This document shows positions 11,290-21,394 of a stretch of DNA of 64,000 bases, piece after piece (the first letter of the stretch is position 1; the number at the start of each line of letters is the position of its first letter). Source of the stretch: Photobacterium frigidiphilum (GTDB lineage Bacteria > Pseudomonadota > Gammaproteobacteria > Enterobacterales > Vibrionaceae); NCBI RefSeq assembly GCF_003025615.1, contig NZ_PYMJ01000012.1:79027-143026 (forward strand), in the 5' to 3' direction. A program made the position numbers and the translations under genes. The notes beneath the pieces were generated by a model that was given only the letters and a program-made list of their open reading frames with translations, had not been told where the DNA came from and did not search any database.

Positions 11290-11892
11290 ATGACAGGCTT
11301 TAAACAACACACAGGATTAGTGGTTCCACTTGATACTGCCAATATTGATACTGATGCCATCATTCCTAAGCAGTTTCTGCAGAAAGTGACTCGTACAGGT
11401 TTTGGTCAGCATCTTTTCAATGACTGGCGCTTCCTTGATGATGCTGGACAACAAGAAAATCCAGACTTCATTATGAATGCACCCCGCTACCAAGGCGCGA
11501 GTATTTTGCTGGCACGTGAAAACTTCGGTTGTGGCTCATCGCGTGAACACGCACCGTGGGCACTGGCTGATTACGGCATTCAGGTGATGATTGCACCAAG
11601 CTTTGCGGACATTTTCTACGGCAACTCAATCAATAACCAAATGGTACCAGTTCGTCTAACTGATCAAGAAGTTGATGAGCTTTTCCAATATGTCGAAACG
11701 AATGAAGGTGCCGAGATCACCGTTGATCTTGAAACGATGCAAGTCACGGCAAATGGTAAAACGTATTCATTTGAGATCGATGAATTCCGTCGTCACTGCC
11801 TATTAAATGGGTTAGATAACATTGGTTTAACACTGCAACATGCCGATAAAATTGCAGAGTATGAAGCGAAAATACCTGCATTTTTGGTTTAA
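11290..11892 (+). CDS. leuD: 3-isopropylmalate dehydratase small subunit
   Basis: Swivel-domain subunit that completes the LeuCD isomerase. 200 aa, the usual size. The N-terminal [20 protein letters not shown] and the [16 protein letters not shown] loop (near residues 70-85) are the conserved substrate-binding segments of the family. An AAGGAAC ribosome site lies just upstream. Last gene of the leu operon, followed by an intrinsic terminator. Confidence 0.98.
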   Translation: MTGFKQHTGLVVPLDTANIDTDAIIPKQFLQKVTRTGFGQHLFNDWRFLDDAGQQENPDFIMNAPRYQGASILLARENFGCGSSREHAPWALADYGIQVMIAPSFADIFYGNSINNQMVPVRLTDQEVDELFQYVETNEGAEITVDLETMQVTANGKTYSFEIDEFRRHCLLNGLDNIGLTLQHADKIAEYEAKIPAFLV

Positions 11893-11947
11893 CCGTTTTT
11901 CTCGAAATACACTAAGCTAATTTCTATAATGAAAAATGAATAACAAG

Positions 11948-11977
11948 AAAAGCACTTCTTAATCGAAGTGCTTTTTT
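11948..11977 (+). terminator. leu operon terminator
   Basis: AAAAGCACTTC, loop TTAATC, GAAGTGC followed by six T. A standard intrinsic terminator 56 bp after the leuD stop. Confidence 0.9.
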
Positions 11978-12079
11978 ATACTTCATATTTTTATGCAATA
12001 TAATCTTCTTATACAAGGTCTTATCAATAACCACTCTGCGAAATTGCACTTATTATCTGAACTTAGAAAGAGAACGACA

Positions 12080-12862
12080 ATGCGCTCACTTATTTCTATC
12101 GCCTTACTGCTGTTTTCAACCCTAACTTTTGCAGCACCAAAAGCTGAATTATGGGCATATTGGCAACCCAGTAATAACGCCAGTTCAGCTCAAATCTCTC
12201 ATGCCCGTTGGCAACAGATATTAGATAAGTTCTTAATTACTGAGTCTAAACAAACTCTGTTTCGCTACAGTGCGGTTACCACAAACGACAAAGACAACCT
12301 TGACCGATACCTTCGCGATCTTGCCAGAATCGATCCTCGCCAATACAGTAAAAATGAACAATTTGCCTATTGGGTAAATTTATACAACGCCCTTACTGTA
12401 CAACTGATCCTCGATAACTATCCGATAAAATCCATCACTAAACTCGGTGGATTCTTTAGCTTTGGTCCGTGGGATGACACGTTAATCACCATTGCGGATC
12501 AGCAATTAACCCTCAATGACATTGAACATCGAATTTTACGTCCGATCTGGCGTGATCCTCGCGTTCATTACGCGGTGAATTGTGCCAGCTTTGGTTGCCC
12601 AAATTTATTGGATACCGCGTTTAATGGGCAAAATAAAAATACCTTACTCGAACAAGCCGCGACTGATTTCATCAATAGCAGCAAAGGCGTGAGTATTACA
12701 GGAAACCAAGTACGCCTTTCATCAATATATGATTGGTTCAGCAGTGATTTTGGTAATCAATCTGAGCTACAAATGCATTTAAACCAGTATCGAAAAGGAC
12801 ACAATATCCAATTAAATTCGGTAAGTTATGGTTATGATTGGTCACTAAACCAAGCGAAATAA
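12080..12862 (+). CDS. Secreted DUF547 protein of unknown function
   Basis: The preferred ATG at 12080 gives 260 aa starting with a clean signal peptide (MRSLISIALLLFSTLTFA, cleavage after FAAP likely), so the product is exported. The in-frame start at 11993 would bury this signal behind 29 residues and is rejected. The mature part carries the DUF547 signature: FAYWVNLYNALTVQLILDNYPI, a GPWDD segment, LNDIEHRILRP and VHYAVNCASFGCPNL with two conserved cysteines. The fold resembles a papain-like scaffold in published family descriptions, but no function is established and I do not assign one. It is a single gene between the leu terminator and the thi riboswitch. Confidence 0.85.
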   Translation: MRSLISIALLLFSTLTFAAPKAELWAYWQPSNNASSAQISHARWQQILDKFLITESKQTLFRYSAVTTNDKDNLDRYLRDLARIDPRQYSKNEQFAYWVNLYNALTVQLILDNYPIKSITKLGGFFSFGPWDDTLITIADQQLTLNDIEHRILRPIWRDPRVHYAVNCASFGCPNLLDTAFNGQNKNTLLEQAATDFINSSKGVSITGNQVRLSSIYDWFSSDFGNQSELQMHLNQYRKGHNIQLNSVSYGYDWSLNQAK

Positions 12863-13021
12863 CCAAGAAAATAACGATATAACCTAGCAAAGTAATCCAG
12901 CAAAATCGTACGATTAAACATCCATCTATCGCACTTTCACACTCATGTAGAATGTGCGAGCTCATCATTCTGATGCAATCTACTAGCAACTGCTTACTTG
13001 CACGATTACAATAACAACCGT

Positions 13022-13136
13022 TCTCATTGGGGAGCCCGTATTTATACAGATGCACGTAGCAACTAGAGTACAGGCTGAGATTGCACCGCAGAACCCACAG
13101 AACCTGAACCAGGTCATACTGGCGTAGGAATTGAGA
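13022..13136 (+). ncRNA. TPP (THI-element) riboswitch
   Basis: Contains the diagnostic thi-box strings in order: TCTCATTGGGGAGCC at the 5' side, GGCTGAGATTG at 13073-13083, ACCCACAGAACCTGAACCAG at 13093-13112, GTCATACTGGCGTAGGAA and the closing TTGAGA. The ends pair to form P1. Located 166 bp upstream of thiB, it should sense thiamine pyrophosphate and lower thiBPQ expression when it is plentiful. No clear terminator follows, so translational control is more likely than termination. The rest of 12863-13302 shows no gene. Confidence 0.96.
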
Positions 13137-13302
13137 AAAGAAGGTCGCTTCACTTTTTAGTGCGTGTCTGATGGTTACTAGTATTAAGCATAAAATACAC
13201 ACTAAAATAATCATATATAAGAGCATGATGCTCATACCTTCTCAACCTACGCGCATTTGAAATATTACCCCTCGCAGGATGCAAGGGCATCAGGAGCGTA
13301 TC

Positions 13303-14289
13303 TTGAAAAAATCACTTCCACTATTATCTCTAGCATTAATCGCAATGCCAGCGTTAGCAAATGACAACACCCTAACGGTATATACCTACAGCTCATTTGC
13401 ATCAGATTGGGGCCCCGGCCCTACGATCAAAAAAGCATTTGAAGCCCAATGCGACTGTACTATCGATTTTGTCGCACTGGATGATGGTGTTTCGATATTA
13501 AATCGCGTACGTCTGGAAGGTAAAAATACCAAGGCTGATGTGTTATTAGGCTTAGATAACAACTTAATGACCGAAGCTAAAAAGACAGGGTTATTAGCGG
13601 AACATAAGATTAATACCAACAAAGTGATTCTGCCTAATGGCTGGACAGACAAAACATTTGTACCTTATGACTATGGCTACTTTGCATTTGTCTACGATTC
13701 AGAAAAGCTGACTAACCCACCCAAAAGCTTAGCTGAATTAGTAAAACGGGATGATATTAGTGTGATTTACCAAGATCCTCGCACCTCGACACCCGGCCAA
13801 GGTTTGATGTTATGGATGAAATCAGTATACGGTGATAAAGCCCCAGCTGCATGGCAACAGCTGGCAAAAAATACCGTAACAGTCACCAAAGGTTGGTCTG
13901 AAGCCTATAATATGTTCCTTAAGGGTGAATCTGACATGGTGCTGTCTTACACCACCTCACCGGCATACCACATCATTGCAGAAAAAGACGCGAAATATAA
14001 AGCGGCTAATTTTAGCGAAGGTCATTACATGCAAGTAGAAGTCGCAGCAAAGCTAAAAGCGGCCAAAAACCCGAAACTTGCCGATCAATTTATGGCGTTC
14101 ATTTTGAGTGATGATTTCCAATCTGCCATGCCAACGGGTAACTGGATGTACCCCGTAACAAAACAAACATTACCAGACGGTTTCGATCAATTAACCGTGC
14201 CAGCACAAGCACTAGAGTTCAATGCAGATGATGTTGCAGCACAACGCCGCACTTGGATCCGTGAATGGCAGCAAGCATTAACTCAATGA
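13303..14289 (+). CDS. thiB: Thiamine/TPP-binding periplasmic protein
   Basis: Solute-binding component of the ThiBPQ ABC transporter. The start is taken as TTG at 13303 because AGGAG (13292-13296) lies 6 nt upstream and translation then begins with a textbook signal peptide (KKSLPLLSLALIAMPALA). The ATG at 13279 lies upstream of this ribosome site and is rejected. Product 328 aa, matching E. coli ThiB (327). The mature protein starts NDNTLTVYTYSSFASDWGPG, typical of the family, and includes the ligand-site region TKGWSEAYNMFLKGE. It overlaps thiP by ATGA. Control: the TPP riboswitch upstream, plus a small hairpin (GATGC/GCATC, 13278-13291) directly beside the ribosome site. Confidence 0.95.
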   Translation: MKKSLPLLSLALIAMPALANDNTLTVYTYSSFASDWGPGPTIKKAFEAQCDCTIDFVALDDGVSILNRVRLEGKNTKADVLLGLDNNLMTEAKKTGLLAEHKINTNKVILPNGWTDKTFVPYDYGYFAFVYDSEKLTNPPKSLAELVKRDDISVIYQDPRTSTPGQGLMLWMKSVYGDKAPAAWQQLAKNTVTVTKGWSEAYNMFLKGESDMVLSYTTSPAYHIIAEKDAKYKAANFSEGHYMQVEVAAKLKAAKNPKLADQFMAFILSDDFQSAMPTGNWMYPVTKQTLPDGFDQLTVPAQALEFNADDVAAQRRTWIREWQQALTQ

Positions 14290-15932
14290 TGAATAACCGT
14301 TTTAGCACCACACTTCCCGGCGTATTCAGCGCTGGGTTGATTCTCTTATTGGTGATCAGTGCGATTACAGCATTGATCAGCCAAGCATCCGAGTTGAACC
14401 CTTTTCTTATTTGGCAGGATCCTTATCTTCGTCACGTCACTGTATTCAGTTTTACTCAAGCATTTCTCTCTACAGTATTAAGCCTGATCCCAGCCATACC
14501 CATTGCTTATGCCTTATCACGTCGCCAATTTGTTGGGCGTAACTTGTTGCTCCGTTTATTTGCGATGACCTTAGTTCTTCCCGTGTTGGTAGCAGTCTTT
14601 GGCTTGCTCGCCATTTACGGGAAAAGTGGCTTATTGGCTGAACTTTTTGGTTTAATCGACCAACCACTTCCTTTTAGTATTTATGGCTTAAATGGTATTT
14701 TACTCGCGCACGTTTTCTTAAATTTACCGCTAGCAACCCGTTTATTATTACAAAGCCTTGAAGGTATTCCAGCCGAACAACATAAGCTTGCCGCCCATTT
14801 AGGCTTAACCGGTTGGAATAAATTCCGTTTCATTGCTTGGCCGCGTTTACGTCAGCAAATGCCCCATGTAATAGGCTTAGTGTTCATGCTGTGCTTTACC
14901 AGCTTCGCCGTTATTATGTCGTTGGGTGGTGGGCCCAAAGCCACCACCATTGAGCTCGCCATTTATCAAGCATTACGCTACGACTTTGATTTAGCAGCCG
15001 GCGCTATTCTTGCCATCTGGCAAATGTTGATTTGCTGTAGCTTAGTTTTGTTTACTCAACGCTTTACTAAACCCCTTTCAACTTTGTCAGGCTCAATAGA
15101 ACAATCGCCACAGAATTACACCGATAGCAAATATGAAAAAATCTGGGATGGCTTCTGGATTAGCTGTGTTTTATTGTTGGTGATCCCACCACTTTTGGCC
15201 GTTGTTGGGGCTGGCTTAAACAGCCAACTATTTCAACAATTAAGCCAACCAGCATTGTGGCAAGCTGTCACTAATTCATTAAAAATTGCCATGTTGGCGT
15301 GTTTTTTTGCAACCTCTGCGGGTATCGCTATTTTATTAGCCAGCCGACATTGGCGGATCCAGCAACAGAAATTTAAAGCTGATGGTATAGAGTTGCTCGG
15401 CACTATGATTTTAGTCACACCTAGTCTGGTGTTGAGCACGGGAATATTTCTTTTGCTGCGCCAATATACCGATGTCTTTGCGACAGCATTCTGGGTGGTA
15501 GTTACAGTGAATGCGTTGATGGCACTACCTTATGTGATTAAAACCTTAAGCCAACCCATGTTACACGTTGCTCAACAATATAATCCTTTATGCCACAGCC
15601 TAGGGATGAGCGGCCTGTCACGCCTGAAGTTGGTAGAGTGGCGAGCCTTACGCAAACCCATCGCACAGGCATTAGCCATTGGTTTTGTTTTATCATTAGG
15701 TGATTTAGGGGCAATCGCTTTGTTTGGCAGCCAAGATTTCCAAACGTTGCCCCTGTATTTATTCCAGCTGCTGGGCAGTTATCAGATGGACGCTGCAGCT
15801 GTGGCTGCCTTGCTATTACTACTGCTGAGCTTAGGGTTATTTAGCCTAGTCGAATACGCATTGATAAGCCGCCCTAAAACACAGAACTCTCACCGCAATC
15901 CGTTTAAAAGCAGTAAAGCAGGACGTCGATAA
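14286..15932 (+). CDS. thiP: Thiamine/TPP ABC transporter permease
   Basis: Inner-membrane permease of ThiBPQ. From the ATG at 14286, which overlaps the thiB stop, it has 548 aa with about twelve hydrophobic helices forming two fused permease halves. Each half carries an EAA-type loop that contacts the ATPase (LAAHLGLTGWNKFRFIAWPRL near residue 175, and SLGMSGLSRLKLVEWRAL near residue 440). The in-frame ATG at 14265 lies inside thiB and is less likely. It is directly followed by thiQ with no gap. Confidence 0.95.
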   Translation: MMNNRFSTTLPGVFSAGLILLLVISAITALISQASELNPFLIWQDPYLRHVTVFSFTQAFLSTVLSLIPAIPIAYALSRRQFVGRNLLLRLFAMTLVLPVLVAVFGLLAIYGKSGLLAELFGLIDQPLPFSIYGLNGILLAHVFLNLPLATRLLLQSLEGIPAEQHKLAAHLGLTGWNKFRFIAWPRLRQQMPHVIGLVFMLCFTSFAVIMSLGGGPKATTIELAIYQALRYDFDLAAGAILAIWQMLICCSLVLFTQRFTKPLSTLSGSIEQSPQNYTDSKYEKIWDGFWISCVLLLVIPPLLAVVGAGLNSQLFQQLSQPALWQAVTNSLKIAMLACFFATSAGIAILLASRHWRIQQQKFKADGIELLGTMILVTPSLVLSTGIFLLLRQYTDVFATAFWVVVTVNALMALPYVIKTLSQPMLHVAQQYNPLCHSLGMSGLSRLKLVEWRALRKPIAQALAIGFVLSLGDLGAIALFGSQDFQTLPLYLFQLLGSYQMDAAAVAALLLLLLSLGLFSLVEYALISRPKTQNSHRNPFKSSKAGRR

Positions 15933-16670
15933 GTGAATACAATCATGATACAGCTCGATCAACTAAACCATTGCTATACCCATCAGGGGAATGCCTCCCA
16001 CAATGAATCATTATTGATGTCTTTCGATCTTATCGCCAATAAAGGCGATATCATTGCGTTAATCGGCCCAAGTGGCGCTGGTAAAAGTTCATTGCTTGCC
16101 ATGATTGCAGGTTTTCTTAAACCAGATAGCGGTGAACTGCATCTCAATGGCGGTCTCATCACCACACAAGCACCTGCCGAACGTCCGTTATCGATGTTAT
16201 TTCAAGAACATAATCTATTCCCACACTTAACAGTATTTGAAAATATCGGTTTAGGTATTCATCCGGGATTAAAGCTATCACGCCAAGAGAAAGAAGATAT
16301 TGTGGTGGCAGCCTCAAGAGTCGGGGTAAGTAAGTACCTTGAACGCCTACCAGAACAACTTTCTGGCGGTCAAAAGCAACGCGTCGCATTAGCGCGTTGT
16401 TTAATTCGCCAGCGCCCGTTGTTGTTACTGGATGAACCTTTTTCGGCGTTGGATCCCGCGTTGAGAAAAGAAATGCTGGAGTTAGTCAAACATATTGCAC
16501 GAGAGCAAAAAATCACCGTCTTAATGATCACTCATAGCCCAGACGATGCGCTAAAAATATCCAATAAATGTGCTTTTATTCATAATGGAAAAATACGCGT
16601 GTTTGGCCCAACCCAGCAAGTGCTGGGTGAGCCAAAAGATGAAGCTTTAATACAATACTTAGGATTTTAA
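15933..16670 (+). CDS. thiQ: Thiamine/TPP ABC transporter ATP-binding protein
   Basis: ATPase of the thiamine importer, 245 aa. Walker A GPSGAGKSS (near residue 44), Q-loop LFQEHNLFP, signature LSGGQKQR (near residue 143), Walker B LLLLDEP and H-loop THS are all intact. The GTG at 15933 abuts the thiP stop and has an AGGA-type site 10 nt upstream. The ATG at 15945 is an alternative that would remove four residues. It converges with the PhoH-type gene; only 19 bp separate the two stop codons, and no terminator hairpin is evident there. Confidence 0.94.
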   Translation: MNTIMIQLDQLNHCYTHQGNASHNESLLMSFDLIANKGDIIALIGPSGAGKSSLLAMIAGFLKPDSGELHLNGGLITTQAPAERPLSMLFQEHNLFPHLTVFENIGLGIHPGLKLSRQEKEDIVVAASRVGVSKYLERLPEQLSGGQKQRVALARCLIRQRPLLLLDEPFSALDPALRKEMLELVKHIAREQKITVLMITHSPDDALKISNKCAFIHNGKIRVFGPTQQVLGEPKDEALIQYLGF

Positions 16671-16689
16671 ATAAGAAACGTTGAGAACA

Positions 16690-18066
16690 TTAAAGATTTT
16701 CTTCCGCAAATTCAGCAAGACGACTGCGGACGACCCCATTAAGGTAGATATTGGCACTACCTTCAAAATTCTTAAAGCGTTCAACAATATAGGTAAGGCC
16801 CGAGGTAACGGGTGAGAGATAACTGGAATCGATCTGCGCTAAGTTCCCCGAGCAGACCAGCTTGGTGCCTTCACCACATCGAGTGATGATGGTTTTAATT
16901 TGAGAGGCAGTTAAATTCTGGCATTCATCCAGTAATACAAACGCATTCTGAATAGAACGACCACGCATGAAGTTTATCGATTTGAACTGAATATTGGCTT
17001 TATCAAAGATATATTTCATTGAGCCATCAGTACATACATCGTTTTTATGCAATGCTTCCATAGTATCGGTTACCGCCGCTAACCATGGCATCATTTTTTC
17101 TTCTTCTGTTCCGGGCAAGAAACCAATCGACTCGGCGATTTCCGGCGTATTACGTGTAACAATTATCTTGTCATACATACCTTTTTCAATGACCTGCTCA
17201 AGCGCGGCCGCCATCGCCAATATGGTTTTACCACAGCCCGCAGGACCAGTAAGGATCACTAAATCAATATCGGGATCTAACATCGCATCAAGCGCCATAC
17301 CTTGATACACATTTTTAGGGTGAAGACCCCATGCTTGACGGTGCATCAACCGATCATGACCAATATCTTTAACGGTAACGCTATCATCATCAATACTTTG
17401 GATTCGACCAGTAAAATCACCACCGTCATCTAATAAGTATTGATTAATAAACGGCGTTTCAAATAGATTTCTCGGTAATGTATGTACCGTTGAACGTCCC
17501 CTGTTTTCAGAATGGCACTCCGCAACACCTTCCCAAAAACGCCCTTCAAAACAATGAAAACCTTTCGTCAGTAACTTAATATCATCAATTAGCTGATCAG
17601 AACGATAATCATCCACATGACACACACCCGCGCCTTTGGCACGTAAGCGCATATTAATGTCTTTCGTTACCAGCACAACATCACGAGGGGCATGCTGCTC
17701 TTGTAAATATAAAACACCATTAAGAATACGGTTATCGCCCGCTTTATCAGAAAAAGCCTGAACCGTTTGTTTTATTTCATAATCAGCAAATATCGCAACC
17801 GTGCCTTTTTTGCCTACTTGGTTAGTGAATGGAATACCGGCCGATATTTGTTCTGGGGTTGCGTCGTGGAATATATCTTCTAACGCCCTAATGGCAACAC
17901 GAGCGTCACGAGAGACATCTCGCTTACTATCTTTGATGCGATCTAACTCTTCCAGCACTGTCATTGGAATGACAACATCGTGTTCTTGAAATGAATAAAT
18001 AGCGAGAGGTTCGTGAAGTAGAATATTCGTATCTAGTACAAAGATTTTCCGTTCATAATCGTCCAT
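16690..18066 (-). CDS. PIN-PhoH family ATPase (YlaK type)
   Basis: Two-domain protein of 458 aa. The N-terminal PIN nuclease fold (residues about 5-150) has the acidic residues of an active site (FVLDTNILLHEP, ELDRIKDSK, GDNRILNG, VLVTKDINMR). The C-terminal PhoH NTPase domain (about 235-455) has Walker A GPAGCGKTIL and a Walker B-like FVLLDECQNL. PIN-PhoH proteins elsewhere act as RNA helicase/RNases, so a role in RNA turnover is plausible but not shown here. The ATG at 18066 has AAGGAGGT 7 nt upstream. The frame could open at a GTG 6 bp earlier, but that codon overlaps the ribosome site. Confidence 0.9.
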   Translation of the reverse strand: MDDYERKIFVLDTNILLHEPLAIYSFQEHDVVIPMTVLEELDRIKDSKRDVSRDARVAIRALEDIFHDATPEQISAGIPFTNQVGKKGTVAIFADYEIKQTVQAFSDKAGDNRILNGVLYLQEQHAPRDVVLVTKDINMRLRAKGAGVCHVDDYRSDQLIDDIKLLTKGFHCFEGRFWEGVAECHSENRGRSTVHTLPRNLFETPFINQYLLDDGGDFTGRIQSIDDDSVTVKDIGHDRLMHRQAWGLHPKNVYQGMALDAMLDPDIDLVILTGPAGCGKTILAMAAALEQVIEKGMYDKIIVTRNTPEIAESIGFLPGTEEEKMMPWLAAVTDTMEALHKNDVCTDGSMKYIFDKANIQFKSINFMRGRSIQNAFVLLDECQNLTASQIKTIITRCGEGTKLVCSGNLAQIDSSYLSPVTSGLTYIVERFKNFEGSANIYLNGVVRSRLAEFAEENL

Positions 18067-18233
18067 AAGCACCTCCTTGGTAACAGTCTGACAGCAATCA
18101 AATTACTATCACTCTTAAAGCGTAAGCCAAAATGACTATTGTTAATAATCTAAATTTTGTAGTTACTATTAAAGACCGGAGATTTTAAATAAATGTGACA
18201 ATAAAAACTGTAAGGCGGATTGATCACTTTCAC

Positions 18234-18249
18234 CGTGACCTTAATCACA
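18234..18249. promoter_or_regulatory. CRP-like site upstream of rapA
   Basis: CGTGA-CCTTAA-TCACA matches the CRP consensus TGTGA-N6-TCACA at 9 of 10 conserved positions. It lies 135 bp before the rapA start and 168 bp before the divergent PhoH gene. Binding is a prediction. The rest of 18067-18384 shows no gene. Confidence 0.4.
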
Positions 18250-18384
18250 TCATGCAGTACCATTACTTCCCTTTTAACCGTGGCGAATTCTGGCTTACAC
18301 TTAATACCAGTGTAGACCAAAAAAAAATTCGTGCCGGGTTACACATTCTCCGATATATCAAATAATTAGAAGGCTTTTACTACT

Positions 18385-21303
18385 ATGCCATTTACTTTGG
18401 GCCAACGTTGGATCAGTGATACTGAAAGTGATTTAGGTTTAGGTACCGTTGTTGCTGAAGATAAGCGAACAGTTTCCATAATGTTCTCCGCCTGTGAAGA
18501 GAGCCGCCTGTATGCACGAAGTGATGCTCCAGTTACCCGTGTAATGTTTAATGTTGGTGATGTAGTTGAAAGCCATGACGGCTGGTCACTAGAGGTAAAA
18601 ATCGTCGAAGAAAATGGCGGTATTTTTACTTATATTGGTACACGTACGGACACTGAAGAAGAAAACGTAAAGTTACGTGAAATCTTCCTAAGTCACCAAA
18701 TTCGCTTTAACAAACCACAAGATAAATTATTTGCGGGTCAAATCGATCGTATGGATCGTTTTGCCTTACGCTACCGCGCTCTTACCAATCAATATGAACA
18801 ACATAAGAGCCCATTACGTGGTCTGTGTGGTATGCGTGCAGGTTTAATTCCTCACCAGTTATTCATCGCGCATGAAGTGGGTCGACGTTACGCACCCCGT
18901 GTATTACTCGCAGATGAAGTCGGTTTAGGTAAAACGATTGAAGCCGGTATGATCATCCACCAGCAAGTGCTTGCAGGTCGTGCTGAACGTATTCTGATTG
19001 TTGTGCCTGAAACGCTTCAACATCAATGGCTTGTCGAAATGATGCGTCGTTTCAACTTACACTTCTCGATTTTTGATGAAGAACGTTGCGTCGAATCACT
19101 TGCAGATGCAACTAACCCATTTGAGACTGCTCAATACGTATTATGTTCGTTAGATTTCTTGCGTAAAAGTCGCCGTCGTTTCGAACAAGCACAAGATGCC
19201 GATTGGGATTTATTGGTTGTCGATGAAGCACACCACTTAGAGTGGAGTGAAGATAAGCCAAGTCGCCAGTACCAAGTGGTTGAAGCCTTAGCGGAAGCAA
19301 CACCCGGCGTCTTACTGCTAACGGCAACACCAGAACAACTCGGTCGTGAAAGTCACTTTGCTCGTCTACGTTTGCTCGATCCTGACCGTTTTTATGATTA
19401 CGAAACCTTTGTGGAAGAAGAGCGCCAATACGCCCCTGTGGCAGAAGCCGTTACTCGCTTGCTTTCTGGAGAGATAATCGATGATGACGCTAGAAAAACG
19501 TTAGTCGATTTACTGTCAGAACAGGATATTGAACCCAAACTTCGTCTTATCGAATCTAGCGACGTTGATGATGAACACGCGCAAACCGTGCGTCATGAAT
19601 TAATTGATAGTTTGATGGATCGTCATGGTACGGGTCGCGTATTGTTCCGAAATACACGTGCTGCGATTAAAGGGTTCCCTGAACGTCATCTCAACATGTA
19701 CCCGCTAGAATTGCCTTCGCAGTATAAAACAGCGATGCGTGTTTCCAGCATGATGTCTGGCTCTATATCGGCTGAACAAAAAGCCATTAAACTGCTTTAC
19801 CCTGAAGATATTTATCAAGAATTCGAAGGTGAGTCAGCAACATGGTGGAACTTTGACCCGCGTGTAAACTGGTTGCTGGATATGCTAAAAGCAAACCGTA
19901 ACGAGAAAGTATTGGTTATTTGTTCTCGCGCACAAACAGCCTTAACCCTAGAGCAAGCATTACGTGAGCGTGAAGGTATTCGTGCGACGGTGTTCCATGA
20001 AGGCATGTCGATTATCGAGCGTGATAAAGCAGCAGCTTACTTCGCACAAGAAGATGACGGTGCTCAGGTATTGTTATGTTCAGAGATCGGCTCTGAAGGG
20101 CGTAACTTCCAATTCGCAAATCAGTTAGTGATGTTCGATTTACCGAATAACCCTGACTTACTTGAGCAGCGTATTGGTCGCCTTGATCGTATTGGTCAGC
20201 AGCGTGATATTGAAATTCATGTACCGCACCTAGAAGGTACGTCTCAAGCCTTGCTAGCGCACTGGTACAACGAAGGCTTAAACTCTTTTGAAGAAACTTG
20301 TCCTACTGGCCGTGCTGTCTATGAAGCCGTTAGTGACGATCTAATAGCGCTATTAGCATGTGAAAAACATGAGCCGGAAGCCCTAGAAAACTTGATTGAA
20401 AAAAGTACAGCAATGCACCACGAGTTGAAAGCGAAATTGGATCAAGGCCGTGACCGTCTGTTAGAAATCCACTCAAACGGTGGTAATGCAGCCAATGATC
20501 TCGTTACTCAGATTTCATCAAAGGATGGCGATACCAATCTTATCGCTTTCTCTCTGGGCTTATTTGATACCATTGGTTTGAATCAAGATGATAAAGGTGA
20601 AAACGCCATTGTCGTGACCCCTTCCGAGCACATGATGGTGGCAAGCTACCCTGGTTTACCTTACGACGGTTGTACTATCACCTTTGATCGTGAAACGGCA
20701 CTATCACGTGAAGACTTGCACTTTATTAGCTGGGAACACCCAATGATTCAAGGTGGTATTGATTTACTACTATCTGAAGGCGTTGGTGCTACAGCCGTTT
20801 CATTATTGAAAAACAAAGCATTGCCTGCTGGTACACTATTGCTCGAAATGGTTTACGTGGTTGATGCACAAGCACCGAAATCATCCGGTATTGGTCGATT
20901 CTTACCAAAAACACCGATCCGAATTTTGCTGGATGCGAAAGGTAGCAACCTCTCAAACAAAGTCGCATTTGAAGGTTTCAACCGCCAGTTAAGCCCAGTA
21001 AATCGTCACCTTGCAAGCAAGCTAGTTAATTCAGTACAGAAAGAGATTCACGTTTTAATTGCTCAAGCAGAACAAGAAGTCGCTAAAGAATTAGTGACCG
21101 TTCGCGAATCTGCACAGACTGAAATGGAAAACAGCCTACAAGCTGAATTAACCCGTCTTCAGGCATTAAAAGCGGTGAACCCTAATATTCGAGATGATGA
21201 ATTAGAGCTAATTGAAAGCCAAATTCAAGATCTCACGGGTTACATTGGTAAAGCACAAATACAACTGGATTCATTACGTCTCATTGTTGTTAGCCATAAC
21301 TAA
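18385..21303 (+). CDS. rapA: RNA polymerase-associated Swi2/Snf2 ATPase RapA
   Basis: Recycles RNA polymerase by remodelling stalled or post-termination complexes. 972 aa, full length for the family (E. coli 968). Two N-terminal Tudor-like domains (about 1-107, beginning [20 protein letters not shown]) precede the helicase core. Motif I is [12 protein letters not shown] (near residue 177), motif II DEAHH (near 281), motif [11 protein letters not shown], and motif VI the [10 protein letters not shown] segment (near 600). The C-terminal spacer and RapA-C domain follow. An AGAAGG ribosome site lies upstream. A hairpin with T-run follows, then rluA, as in enterobacteria. Confidence 0.97.
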   Translation: MPFTLGQRWISDTESDLGLGTVVAEDKRTVSIMFSACEESRLYARSDAPVTRVMFNVGDVVESHDGWSLEVKIVEENGGIFTYIGTRTDTEEENVKLREIFLSHQIRFNKPQDKLFAGQIDRMDRFALRYRALTNQYEQHKSPLRGLCGMRAGLIPHQLFIAHEVGRRYAPRVLLADEVGLGKTIEAGMIIHQQVLAGRAERILIVVPETLQHQWLVEMMRRFNLHFSIFDEERCVESLADATNPFETAQYVLCSLDFLRKSRRRFEQAQDADWDLLVVDEAHHLEWSEDKPSRQYQVVEALAEATPGVLLLTATPEQLGRESHFARLRLLDPDRFYDYETFVEEERQYAPVAEAVTRLLSGEIIDDDARKTLVDLLSEQDIEPKLRLIESSDVDDEHAQTVRHELIDSLMDRHGTGRVLFRNTRAAIKGFPERHLNMYPLELPSQYKTAMRVSSMMSGSISAEQKAIKLLYPEDIYQEFEGESATWWNFDPRVNWLLDMLKANRNEKVLVICSRAQTALTLEQALREREGIRATVFHEGMSIIERDKAAAYFAQEDDGAQVLLCSEIGSEGRNFQFANQLVMFDLPNNPDLLEQRIGRLDRIGQQRDIEIHVPHLEGTSQALLAHWYNEGLNSFEETCPTGRAVYEAVSDDLIALLACEKHEPEALENLIEKSTAMHHELKAKLDQGRDRLLEIHSNGGNAANDLVTQISSKDGDTNLIAFSLGLFDTIGLNQDDKGENAIVVTPSEHMMVASYPGLPYDGCTITFDRETALSREDLHFISWEHPMIQGGIDLLLSEGVGATAVSLLKNKALPAGTLLLEMVYVVDAQAPKSSGIGRFLPKTPIRILLDAKGSNLSNKVAFEGFNRQLSPVNRHLASKLVNSVQKEIHVLIAQAEQEVAKELVTVRESAQTEMENSLQAELTRLQALKAVNPNIRDDELELIESQIQDLTGYIGKAQIQLDSLRLIVVSHN

Positions 21304-21326
21304 TTCAACCCTTTTAATCTAGGTTC

Positions 21327-21362
21327 AAAAGCCGTGTACCAGTCTATTCTGACGCGGCTTTT
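21327..21362 (+). terminator. Terminator after rapA
   Basis: AAAAGCCG (21327-21334) pairs with CGGCTTTT (21355-21362) around a 20-nt loop that can itself partly fold (GTC/GAC). It lies 24 bp after the rapA stop. The loop is long, so it may be partial. Confidence 0.55.
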
Positions 21363-21394
21363 GTCTTTAATTACCTCTATTTTCAGAGTAAATA

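Noticed and set aside
12738..13235. 165-codon minus-strand frame over the DUF547 end and the TPP riboswitch
   Set aside because: It crosses a clear riboswitch aptamer on the other strand and has no recognisable domain.
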